From Gammaproteobacteria bacterium (GTDB lineage Bacteria > Pseudomonadota > Gammaproteobacteria > Xanthomonadales > Xanthomonadaceae), in assembly GCA_024642445.1 (NCBI GenBank), contig JAHEBG010000043.1, forward strand, positions 1-7,796: 7,796 nt of DNA. Direction: 5' to 3'. Below are positions 1-5,854 of the stretch, piece by piece (the stretch's first letter is position 1; each line of letters begins with the position of its first letter). A model generated the notes under the pieces. That model saw only the letters and a program-made list of their open reading frames with translations. It had not been told where the DNA came from and searched no databases. A program made the translations under genes and the position numbers.

Positions 1-1
1 C

Positions 2-766
2 AGCAGCAATACGCCGGTAAAACTGTCGGCGCGCGACCTTGCCTTTTACTACGGCGATTTCAAAGCCATCAAGGAGCTGTCTCTTGACGTTCCGGAAAAC
101 AAAGTTACGGCATTGATTGGCCCTTCGGGCTGTGGCAAGTCGACCCTGCTCCGAATTTTCAACCGCATCTACAGCCTGTACCCGAAACAACGCGCCACAG
201 GTACCGTGCTTCTGGACGGTGAGAATATCATTGATGCTAATTACCCTTTGAATAAATTGCGCAGTAAAGTCGGCATGGTTTTCCAGAAACCTGTTCCGTT
301 CCCCATGTCGATCTACGACAACATCGCCTACGGCATTAAACATTACGAACGCCTTTCGCGCGCCGATATGGATGTGCGTGTTGAGCAAGCCTTGCGACAA
401 GGTGCTTTGTGGGATGAAGTCAAAGACAAACTCAAACAGAGTGCGCTCGGCCTTTCCGGTGGCCAGCAGCAACGCCTGTGCATTGCCCGAGCCATTGCAC
501 TGCAGCCGGAGGTAATCCTTTTCGATGAACCGACCTCGGCGCTTGACCCGATCGCTACCGGGAAAATCGAGCAATTGATTTCGGAATTGAAGCAGCAGTT
601 CAGTATTCTGATTGTGACCCACAACATGCAACAGGCCGCCCGTGTTTCTGACTTCACCGCGTTCATGTACTTGGGTGAGCTGGTTGAGCACGGCAGCACC
701 GAAACCATATTCACTAAACCCACCCAAAAGCAGACCGAAGACTACATCACCGGTCGCTTCGGCTAA
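2..766 (+). CDS. pstB: Phosphate ABC transporter ATP-binding protein PstB (5' partial)
   Basis: PstB is the cytoplasmic ATPase of the high-affinity phosphate importer PstSCAB and drives inward transport of phosphate through PstC/PstA. The frame is open from base 2, giving 254 visible residues. PstB is usually about 255-270 residues, so only a few N-terminal residues lie outside the window. In order one sees the start of the nucleotide-binding domain (FYYGDFKAI), Walker [10 protein letters not shown] (visible residues 40-48), the Q-loop [12 protein letters not shown] (Q95), the ABC signature LSGGQQQR (151-158), Walker B VILFDEP (171-177) and the H-loop histidine (H207 in IVTHNMQQ). The C-terminus [11 protein letters not shown] is the PstB hallmark and separates it from other ABC ATPases. 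The internal TTG at 113 lies inside the domain just before Walker A and is not the start. phoU follows after 9 bp, and its ribosome binding site overlaps this stop codon, so the two genes are co-transcribed. In this family expression is normally PhoB-controlled from far upstream, which is not visible here. Confidence 0.97.
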   Translation, partial: SSNTPVKLSARDLAFYYGDFKAIKELSLDVPENKVTALIGPSGCGKSTLLRIFNRIYSLYPKQRATGTVLLDGENIIDANYPLNKLRSKVGMVFQKPVPFPMSIYDNIAYGIKHYERLSRADMDVRVEQALRQGALWDEVKDKLKQSALGLSGGQQQRLCIARAIALQPEVILFDEPTSALDPIATGKIEQLISELKQQFSILIVTHNMQQAARVSDFTAFMYLGELVEHGSTETIFTKPTQKQTEDYITGRFG

Positions 767-770
767 GGAG
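765..770 (+). promoter_or_regulatory. Ribosome binding site of phoU, overlapping the pstB stop
   Basis: AAGGAG lies five bases before the phoU ATG, and its first two bases belong to the TAA stop of pstB. Ribosomes ending pstB would release directly onto this site, which points to translational coupling of the two genes. Confidence 0.85.
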
Positions 771-775
771 CACCC

Positions 776-1471
776 ATGCACACCCATGACCACATCCTGA
801 AAAGTTTCGATTCCGAACTCGACCGCCTGTACGATGAAATCAAGCAGATGGGCGATCTGGCCATTGCCCAATTGAATGCCGCCATCGACGTTCTGAACCG
901 GCGTGACAGCAATGCCGCAGCCCGGGTGGTGGCCAATGACGACGCCATCGATGCCCTTGAGAATGAAATCAGTATGGATGTGCTGAAATTACTTGCGCTT
1001 CGCCAGCCGATGGCACGCGACCTTCGCGAAGTATATGCAGCACTGCGCATTTCAGCCGATATCGAACGCATCGGCGATTATGCATCGAATGTCGCAAAGC
1101 GCTCCATTGTGCTGAATAACAGCCCCGAACTGCCCGCCGCTACTCGTATTGCCCGCTTGGCCAAAACCGCCAATGCATTGCTGGCCGACGCACTTAAAGC
1201 CTACGCCGATGGCGATGCGCAACTGGCTGCGAAAGTCCGGGAAGCCGATGCCGATCTGGACGCGATGTACACCAGCTTCTTCCGCGAATTGGTGACCTAC
1301 ATGATGGAAGACCCCCGCACCATCGGCGCCTGCACCCACCTGATGTTCATGGCCAAGAATATCGAACGCATCGGCGACCATGCCACCAATATCGCCGAGA
1401 ACACCTGGTTCGTTGTGCACGGCGATATGCCGGAAGGCGAACGCAAGAAGGAAGACCGTACCAGCGAGTGA
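776..1471 (+). CDS. phoU: Phosphate-signalling complex protein PhoU
   Basis: PhoU links the Pst transporter to the PhoR/PhoB two-component system. It represses the Pho regulon when phosphate is plentiful and limits uptake through Pst. The 231-residue length is normal for the family (about 235). The protein is all-helical and has two tandem PhoU three-helix domains. Each domain carries the metal-binding E/DxxxD-type signature: IERIGDYASNVAK at 96-108 and IERIGDHATNIAE at 196-208. The N-terminus MHTHDHILKSFDSELDRL is typical of the family. AAGGAG at 765-770, five bases before the ATG and overlapping the pstB stop, fixes the start. The C-terminus is charged (GERKKEDRTSE). The gene is last in the pst operon and is followed directly by a strong terminator. 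The two signature segments are also identical over 19 bp of DNA, exactly 300 bp apart. Confidence 0.97.
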   Translation: MHTHDHILKSFDSELDRLYDEIKQMGDLAIAQLNAAIDVLNRRDSNAAARVVANDDAIDALENEISMDVLKLLALRQPMARDLREVYAALRISADIERIGDYASNVAKRSIVLNNSPELPAATRIARLAKTANALLADALKAYADGDAQLAAKVREADADLDAMYTSFFRELVTYMMEDPRTIGACTHLMFMAKNIERIGDHATNIAENTWFVVHGDMPEGERKKEDRTSE

Positions 1472-1492
1472 TTTTCTGCACCTGAAGTGAAT

Positions 1493-1516
1493 AAGGCCCG
1501 CCTGCGCGGGCCTTTT
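1493..1516 (+). terminator. Rho-independent terminator after phoU
   Basis: A perfect 9-bp stem, AAGGCCCGC (1493-1501) with GCGGGCCTT (1506-1514), encloses a 4-base loop CTGC. The end of the stem is part of a TTTT run (1513-1516). It lies 21 bases after the phoU stop and should end the pst-phoU transcript before rnt. The T run is short, so some read-through into rnt is possible. Confidence 0.9.
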
Positions 1517-1529
1517 CATTGCAAGCGAC

Positions 1530-1538
1530 TGGTATCAT
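1530..1538 (+). promoter_or_regulatory. Candidate extended -10 promoter for rnt
   Basis: TGGTATCAT matches an extended -10 element (TG, one base, then a hexamer with five of six matches to TATAAT). There is no good -35 at the right distance, but extended -10 promoters can work without one. The expected start of transcription, about 6-7 bases beyond the hexamer, falls on or next to the rnt ATG at 1545. This would give a leaderless or nearly leaderless mRNA. It is a motif match only. Confidence 0.4.
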
Positions 1539-1544
1539 GGAGCC

Positions 1545-2159
1545 ATGATTGATAAATCACCCAAATTTCCGCTCAACGACCGCTTCCGCGGCTTTCTGCC
1601 AGTGGTAGTCGATGTTGAAACCGGCGGTTTCGATTGCGCTCGGCACGCTTTATTGGAAATCGCCGCAGCGCCGATTGAATTTGATGATAATGGCGTGCTG
1701 ACAGTTGGCGAAATCCATACCTGCCATGTGCACCCGTTCGAAGGCTCGGAAATCGACCCGAAATCACTGGAAGTGACCGGCATTGATATCGCGCACCCGT
1801 TCCGGGATGCCAAGGATGAGCGTGCGGCCCTAGATCATATTTTTCTGCCCATCCGTCAGGCGGCAAAACGCAACAACTGTACGCGTGCCATTCTGGTTGG
1901 ACACAATGCCTCCTTTGACTTGGGTTTCCTGAATGCCGCAGTGACACGCGTCGGTCATAAGCGCAATCCGTTCCATCCGTTCAGCACCTTGGATACGGTA
2001 ACGCTGGCCGCCATGGCCTACGGACAGACCGTACTCAGCAAAGCGGTAATGGCCGCCGGCATGGAGTGGAACAATGCCGATGCGCATTCTGCGGTTTACG
2101 ACACCGAGCGCACCGCTCAGCTGTTCTGCAAAATCGTCAACGCCTGGAAAGGCGGCTGA
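1545..2159 (+). CDS. rnt: Ribonuclease T
   Basis: RNase T is a DEDDh 3'-to-5' exoribonuclease that trims the 3' ends of tRNAs (including CCA end turnover), 5S and 23S rRNA, and also removes short 3' overhangs from DNA. The 204 residues compare with 215 in E. coli, and the missing part is the C-terminal tail. ExoI is [10 protein letters not shown] with D23 and E25, ExoII is [12 protein letters not shown] with D125, and ExoIII is [15 protein letters not shown] with H181 and D186. These catalytic positions have the same numbers as in the E. coli enzyme. [13 protein letters not shown] (139-151) is a family signature. Relative to E. coli (recalled, not aligned by computer), positions 73 and 77 are K and V instead of E and F. 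The start is the first in-frame ATG, but the only Shine-Dalgarno-like bases (GGAG at 1539-1542) sit just two bases away, which is too close. The gene stands alone between the phoU terminator and the convergent minus-strand operon. Confidence 0.95.
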   Translation: MIDKSPKFPLNDRFRGFLPVVVDVETGGFDCARHALLEIAAAPIEFDDNGVLTVGEIHTCHVHPFEGSEIDPKSLEVTGIDIAHPFRDAKDERAALDHIFLPIRQAAKRNNCTRAILVGHNASFDLGFLNAAVTRVGHKRNPFHPFSTLDTVTLAAMAYGQTVLSKAVMAAGMEWNNADAHSAVYDTERTAQLFCKIVNAWKGG

Positions 2160-2444
2160 TCAGGGCGTTGCCGTTGGCGGCTTTTTCGGCATGAAACTTT
2201 CAGTGCCGGCCTTGTACATGCCGTAAAGGCTGATAACAATCCATGCGCTCTCGATGACGAATGCCGAAATATTGGTGTGCTCGTCGTAAATCAGCGAGGC
2301 CAGAATCGCGGCCGCACCGATCAAGTTCAGCAACGGGTAAAGGAATCCGTCACCCTTCATACGCCGTGCCTGCAAAGCCAGATACGCCAGCAATGTGAGT
2401 GCAACGCCCAGCAAACCCACCACATCAAACCAGTAAATCGTCAT
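2160..2444 (-). CDS. Small conserved three-helix membrane protein (CBU_0592-like)
   Basis: The function is unknown. The 94-residue protein has three hydrophobic segments long enough to span the membrane: about 6-25 (FDVVGLLGVALTLLAYLALQ), 34-53 (FLYPLLNLIGAAAILASLIY) and 60-79 (SAFVIESAWIVISLYGMYKA). A basic stretch (QARRMKG) follows the first helix, and the polar C-terminus is rich in K and P. The pattern of G/A-rich helices, with YPLLN opening the second, resembles a small bacterial family annotated as CBU_0592-like integral membrane or permease-like proteins. That assignment is from memory. The ATG overlaps the rlmB stop in ATGA (2441-2444), and GGAGG inside the 3' end of rlmB lies six bases before it, so translation is coupled to rlmB. 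The stop codon directly abuts the rnt stop on the other strand. The clean start signal and good reading frame make it a real gene. Confidence 0.82.
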   Translation of the reverse strand: MTIYWFDVVGLLGVALTLLAYLALQARRMKGDGFLYPLLNLIGAAAILASLIYDEHTNISAFVIESAWIVISLYGMYKAGTESFMPKKPPTATP

Positions 2445-3196
2445 TTCAAACCTCCATTGCGTTGCCGGACAACTTCGAATAATGCGATACCGGTAGCCAC
2501 GGAAACATTCAGACTTTCCATTTCGCCCGGCATTGGAATCTTTACCAGACCGTCGCAGTGCTCACGGGTAAGCCGGCGCATACCTTCGCCTTCGCCGCCC
2601 ATCACAATGGCCGTATTGCCGGTGAAATCGGTCTGGTATATCAAGCCCAGTGCCTCACCGTCCATGCCGTAAACCCAAACGCCGGCATCTTTGATCGCGC
2701 GCAGGGTGCGCGCAAGATTGGTTACCGAAATCACCGGAATACGGTCGGCGGCGCCGGCCGAAGTTTTCCGCACCGTGGCATTCAAGGGTGCCGCCTTGTC
2801 TTTCGGCATGATGACTGCCGTTACTCCGGCGGCAGCGGCTGAGCGCAGGCAAGCACCCAGATTGTGCGGATCCTGTACGCCGTCCAAAACCAGAAGCAAT
2901 GCTTTGCCCTGCGCGGCCTCAATCAGTCCAGCCAATTCGGCTTCATCCATTGGCTTGGCCGCTTCATAGCGGGCTATCACGCCTTGATGGCGAAGACCGC
3001 CGGCAATGCCTTCCAGCGCCTGATGGGTGACGCGCCGAACCGAAATTTCACGACGGCGGGCGTTTTCTTCAATCTCGGTGATACGCACGTTCTTGTTGCC
3101 GGCCTCCACCAGAATCTCACGGACATGTTCGATGTCATGCTCCAGTGCCGAGGCGACGGCATTGATGCCGGATATCCATTGATCAGACTTACTCAT
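2441..3196 (-). CDS. rlmB: 23S rRNA (guanosine-2251-2'-O)-methyltransferase RlmB
   Basis: RlmB methylates the 2'-hydroxyl of G2251 in the peptidyl-transferase P loop of 23S rRNA, using S-adenosylmethionine. The 251 residues fit the family (243 in E. coli). Residues 1-75 form the small N-terminal SpoU substrate-binding domain (ISGINAVASALEH at the start; GGLRHQGVIA near 66-75). A linker leads to the C-terminal SPOUT trefoil-knot domain. Its three motifs are visible: motif 1 LVLDGVQDPHNLGACLRSA (102-120, with N112 and R118), motif 2 IMPKDKAAPLNATVRKTSAGA (about 129-149), and motif 3 with MGGEGEGMRRLT (199-210) followed by IPMPGEMESLNVSVATGIALFE (220-241). rnr lies 9 bp upstream and the small membrane protein overlaps the 3' end. 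The rnr-rlmB order is the same as in E. coli. Minus-strand GAGGG and AGGG runs in the 9-base gap and rnr tail serve as the ribosome binding site. Confidence 0.96.
   Translation of the reverse strand: MSKSDQWISGINAVASALEHDIEHVREILVEAGNKNVRITEIEENARRREISVRRVTHQALEGIAGGLRHQGVIARYEAAKPMDEAELAGLIEAAQGKALLLVLDGVQDPHNLGACLRSAAAAGVTAVIMPKDKAAPLNATVRKTSAGAADRIPVISVTNLARTLRAIKDAGVWVYGMDGEALGLIYQTDFTGNTAIVMGGEGEGMRRLTREHCDGLVKIPMPGEMESLNVSVATGIALFEVVRQRNGGLK
2451..2455 (-). promoter_or_regulatory. Ribosome binding site of the small membrane protein, inside rlmB
   Basis: Read on the minus strand this is GGAGG, six bases before the ATG at 2444-2442 and within the last codons of rlmB (encoding NGGLK). It fixes the start of the downstream gene and supports coupled translation through the ATGA overlap. 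Confidence 0.8.
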
Positions 3197-3205
3197 GCCC
3201 TGCCC

Positions 3206-5578
3206 TCATTTTTTCACTTTGGTTTTCTTGCCCTGTTCCTGCTCGGGCAGAATCGGCTTGAAATCGATGCGTTTGTCTTCCACGCTGGCCTTCAGCACCA
3301 GCACGCGGATAGTGTCGCCGAGACGGAACGACAAACGACGACGTTCACCACTCAGGGTTTTGCGTTGCGGATCGAAATGCCAGTAATCGTGCGGCAATTG
3401 GGTGACATGCACCAAACCGTTCACTTTCGATTGATTGAGCTCGACGAACAGTCCAAAACTGGTAACGCCGCTGATAACTCCGTCGAACTGGCTGCCGACA
3501 TGCTGTTCCATCCATGCACTGCGGTAACGCTCATCTACTTCACGCTCGGCTTCATCGGCACGACGCGCTTTCTCGGAACATTGCAGGCACAGCGTATCCA
3601 TCTCCTGCTGAGAATAGGTATAGCCACCGGCACTGCCGGCGATCAGCGCTTTCTTCAGCACCCGATGCAGTAAAAGATCGGGGTAGCGGCGGATTGGCGA
3701 GGTGAAGTGACTGTAGGCAGCTAGCGCCAAACCGAAATGGCCGTTGTTCTTGGTGGCATACACCGCCAGACTTTGCGAGCGCAACAGTACCGTCTCCAAC
3801 AGCGCAGCATCGGGCCGTTCACGAGTCTTTTTCAGAAGGTTGGTGAAATCCCGCGGTTGCACCTTGGAATAGGCCGGCATGCTCAGGGAAAATTCCTTCA
3901 GGAACTCGAGCAGATCTGAATATTTCGATTCCGGCGGCCTGTCATGCACCCGGAACGGCGCATGCAGGCCGTTCTCGAGCACGGCTTTGCCGGCCTCGAC
4001 GTTGGCGGCGATCATGCACTCTTCAATGAGTTTATGGGCATCGTTGCGTGCCAGCATGCCGCCCTGCACCACCTCACCTTTCTGATTCAATTCGAAATGC
4101 ACTTCACTGGATTCGAATTCGATGGCTCCGCGTTTGGCGCGCGCCTTGGAAAGTATCTCGTACAACTGATGCAGACGTTCAATAGCCGGCAGTAGTGGAC
4201 CAAGCGCGGCTTTCTGCTCGGCATCGTTCTCGCCAATGACTTTCCAGACCTGATTGTAGGTAAGACGGGCATGCGAAAACATGACCGCTTCATAAAACTG
4301 CGAGCGGATCACCAGACCATCGAAACCCACCTGCATGTCGCAGACGAAACACAGGCGTTCAACCTTCGGCTTCAACGAACATATGCCGTTGGAAAGATTC
4401 TCAGGCAGCATAGGTACCACATAGCCGGGAAAATATACCGACGTGCCACGCAGAACCGCTTCATCGTCCAGAGCGGTACCGGGCCGAACATAATGCGAGA
4501 CATCGGCAATAGCCACCACCAGCCGGAAGCCTTCGGCGTTGTTCTCGCAATACACCGCATCATCGAAATCCTTGGCATCCTCGCCATCGATGGTCACCAA
4601 CGGCAATTGCCGGATATCACGCCGCGCGGCAACTTCCGAGGCCTGTACATCCACCGGAATGGCATTGGCCTCACGCAGCACCGCCGCATCGAATTCATGT
4701 GGCAGGTTATGGCCGTGAATCGCCATTTCAACCACTTTCGAGGCGGTCAAGGTATCGCCCAAGACCACCAGAACCTTACCAATCGGCGGCCGTCCGGAAT
4801 CAATCGGCGATATGATTTCGGCCACCACCAACTGACCGTCTTTGGCTTGATTGCGGTCGTCAGGGCCAATCAGCACTTCGTGCATCAGGCGTTTGTCATC
4901 GGGAACCACCGTGGCAATACCGGCACGTAGCGTGAAGCGACCGGTAACCCGGGTATGGCGACGCTCGAGCACTTCGGCAATGGCGACATTACGACGGCCT
5001 TTATGGTCCATATTGATGACGCTAACCAGAACGCGATCGCCATGGAAACATTTACGCAGCTCACTTGGATTCAGAAATCCGTCATCGCCGCCGCTTTCAA
5101 ACTTGACGAAGCCGAAGCCGTCGGGATGCGCGATGACCGTACCGGCCAGCAAATCCAACTGCGCCACCGGCGCCAAACCGCCACGACGATTCAACAACAG
5201 CTGACCATCTCGTACCATGGCCTGAAGCCGGCGCTGCAGCGCTTCAAAGCGGTCTGGGGCGGTTAATTTCAAGGCTTTGGCCATCTCTTCCAGCGTTAAT
5301 GGGCCATCGGCATCGCGCAGAAATGTCAGAAGGCCTTCACGACTGAGGATCGGATTCTCGTATTTATCATTTTCCCGGTGAAAATGCGGGTCAGAGGTCT
5401 TGCCGTAGCGCGGGGCTTTCCCCGACGCTGGAGCAGAAGCGGGCGGCTTGCCACGGCGTGGCGGCTTGTTTTTTGATTTTTTCTCGGCGTTTTTCGGACC
5501 CGGGCCGGCCTTTTTCATGGAATCCGGCATCCAACCCGGCAATGCCGGCTTTTTCTTGTTTTTAGGGGTGTTTTTCAT
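3206..5578 (-). CDS. rnr: Exoribonuclease R (RNase R)
   Basis: RNase R is a processive 3'-to-5' hydrolytic exoribonuclease of the RNB (RNase II) family. It can unwind structured RNA and acts in rRNA quality control, tmRNA-linked decay and cold or stress survival. The protein has 790 residues (813 in E. coli). In order: a Lys/Pro/Ala-rich basic extension (1-72); a winged-helix domain (75-135, NPILSREGLLTFL onward); OB/cold-shock domains (about 145-320, with HPDGFGFVKF at 151-160); and the RNB catalytic domain, starting around 320. The catalytic motif is IDGEDAKDFDDAV with metal-binding D331, D337, D339 and D340. FTSPIRRYPDLLLHR lies at 625-639. An S1 domain (about 697-775; FDGVISGVTSFGLFVEL at 698-714) is followed by a short basic tail ending GKKTKVKK. 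The start is fixed by an in-frame TAA two codons upstream. Shine-Dalgarno pairing is weak. rnr heads the rnr-rlmB-membrane protein operon and is divergent from the tRNA-Leu unit. Confidence 0.97.
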   Translation of the reverse strand: MKNTPKNKKKPALPGWMPDSMKKAGPGPKNAEKKSKNKPPRRGKPPASAPASGKAPRYGKTSDPHFHRENDKYENPILSREGLLTFLRDADGPLTLEEMAKALKLTAPDRFEALQRRLQAMVRDGQLLLNRRGGLAPVAQLDLLAGTVIAHPDGFGFVKFESGGDDGFLNPSELRKCFHGDRVLVSVINMDHKGRRNVAIAEVLERRHTRVTGRFTLRAGIATVVPDDKRLMHEVLIGPDDRNQAKDGQLVVAEIISPIDSGRPPIGKVLVVLGDTLTASKVVEMAIHGHNLPHEFDAAVLREANAIPVDVQASEVAARRDIRQLPLVTIDGEDAKDFDDAVYCENNAEGFRLVVAIADVSHYVRPGTALDDEAVLRGTSVYFPGYVVPMLPENLSNGICSLKPKVERLCFVCDMQVGFDGLVIRSQFYEAVMFSHARLTYNQVWKVIGENDAEQKAALGPLLPAIERLHQLYEILSKARAKRGAIEFESSEVHFELNQKGEVVQGGMLARNDAHKLIEECMIAANVEAGKAVLENGLHAPFRVHDRPPESKYSDLLEFLKEFSLSMPAYSKVQPRDFTNLLKKTRERPDAALLETVLLRSQSLAVYATKNNGHFGLALAAYSHFTSPIRRYPDLLLHRVLKKALIAGSAGGYTYSQQEMDTLCLQCSEKARRADEAEREVDERYRSAWMEQHVGSQFDGVISGVTSFGLFVELNQSKVNGLVHVTQLPHDYWHFDPQRKTLSGERRRLSFRLGDTIRVLVLKASVEDKRIDFKPILPEQEQGKKTKVKK

Positions 5579-5594
5579 GCCTTACATCTTACAC

Positions 5595-5633
5595 GCAACC
5601 CCGTCTGGATGCCGGTTGCCGCGCGCCACGCGG
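5595..5633 (-). other. Two mutually exclusive hairpins in the rnr leader
   Basis: Upstream of rnr there are two inverted repeats. GCAACC (5595-5600) pairs with GGTTGC (5614-5619) across 13 bases. CCGCG (5619-5633, arms 5619-5623 and 5629-5633) pairs with CGCGG across 5 bases. They share base 5619, so both full stems cannot form together. If the rnr transcript begins upstream, the first would end about 17 bases before the ATG. The repeats are visible, but any regulatory role is inference. Confidence 0.35.
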
Positions 5634-5639
5634 ATTATT

Positions 5640-5668
5640 TTGACTTTAGACACCCCGCCGGATAAAAT
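5640..5668 (+). promoter_or_regulatory. Sigma-70 promoter of tRNA-Leu
   Basis: A -35 TTGACT (5640-5645, five of six consensus bases) and a -10 TAAAAT (5663-5668, five of six) are separated by the ideal 17 bases. Transcription should begin near 5675, giving a 5' leader of about 17 bases for RNase P to remove. This is the best promoter in the window and fits a highly expressed stable RNA. Confidence 0.85.
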
Positions 5669-5691
5669 ACCTGACCGAAACAAAACACCTT

Positions 5692-5776
5692 GCCCAGGTG
5701 GCGGAATTGGTAGACGCACTAGCTTCAGGTGCTAGCGGCTTCGGTCGTGGGGGTTCGAGTCCCCCCTTGGGCACCA
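5692..5776 (+). tRNA. leu tRNA (CAG): tRNA-Leu (anticodon CAG)
   Basis: This tRNA decodes CUG. The acceptor stem GCCCAGG (5692-5698) pairs with CTTGGGC (5766-5772) with one G-T wobble. The anticodon stem CTAGC/GCTAG (5719-5723 and 5731-5735) encloses the loop TTCAGGT with anticodon CAG at 5726-5728. A long class II variable region (5736-5748) is typical of leucine tRNAs. The T stem GGGGG/CCCCC holds the loop TTCGAGT (5754-5760). The 3' CCA is encoded (5774-5776), and the discriminator base is A, as leucyl-tRNA synthetase needs. Its own promoter and terminator make it a single-gene unit. Confidence 0.97.
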
Positions 5777-5782
5777 CATGAG

Positions 5783-5807
5783 AATCCCCGCTTGCGGGGA
5801 TTTTTTT
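5783..5807 (+). terminator. Rho-independent terminator after tRNA-Leu
   Basis: The stem TCCCCG/CGGGGA with loop CTTG is extended by A-T pairs to AAT/ATT and is followed by seven T residues (5801-5807). It begins six bases after the tRNA CCA end, so the primary transcript has a short 3' trailer that exonucleases can trim. Confidence 0.92.
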
Positions 5808-5834
5808 GTTTCGGCCACCGTTCCCCCGTAGAAT
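5806..5834 (+). promoter_or_regulatory. Candidate weak promoter of the TPR-sulfotransferase gene
   Basis: TAGAAT (5829-5834, five of six bases of the -10 consensus) lies 17 bases after TTGTTT (5806-5811, three of six of the -35 consensus). The -35 overlaps the T tract of the tRNA terminator. A start of transcription near 5841 would leave a leader of only about 14 bases, just enough to hold the AGGA ribosome binding site. Confidence 0.4.
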
Positions 5835-5844
5835 GAAACCATGC

Positions 5845-5848
5845 AGGA
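5845..5848 (+). promoter_or_regulatory. Ribosome binding site deciding the TPR-sulfotransferase start
   Basis: AGGA lies six bases before the ATG at 5855 and favours that start over the ATG at 5879 (MAKALVQ). It is inside a five-codon mini-ORF (ATG at 5841, encoding MQESV) whose stop overlaps the gene start as ATGA. Confidence 0.7.
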
Positions 5849-5854
5849 ATCCGT

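Noticed and set aside
113..115. TTG as a possible start of pstB
   Set aside because: The same frame is open to base 2 and encodes the conserved first strands of the ABC domain (FYYGDFKAI) upstream, so the true start is outside the window.
2170..2186. GCCG/CGGC hairpin plus TTTTT as the rnt terminator
   Set aside because: A 4-bp stem is too weak to call, and it lies inside the coding sequence of the convergent gene. It is noted only as a possibility.
2864..3673. 269-codon open frame on the + strand over rnr and rlmB
   Set aside because: It is antisense to two well-supported genes, its product has no recognisable domain, and it has no credible ribosome binding site. Long antisense frames are expected from the codon bias of rnr.
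4271..4930. 219-codon open frame on the + strand inside rnr
   Set aside because: It lies fully antisense to the RNase R catalytic region, and the product composition (many H, R, Q) is typical of a reverse-frame shadow.
5585..5593. Minus-strand TAAGAT near the rnr start as a promoter -10
   Set aside because: There is no -35 at 16-18 bases, and transcription would begin at or inside the start codon.
5634..5639. Minus-strand AATAAT as a -10 element for rnr
   Set aside because: No acceptable -35 or extended -10 bases accompany it. It might be real, as some promoter must serve rnr, but the match is too weak to list as a feature.
5756..5776. tRNA-Leu 3' end as an attachment site for a mobile element
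   Set aside because: tRNA genes are common integration sites, but there is no integrase, no repeated copy of the tRNA 3' end in the window, and the terminator follows directly.
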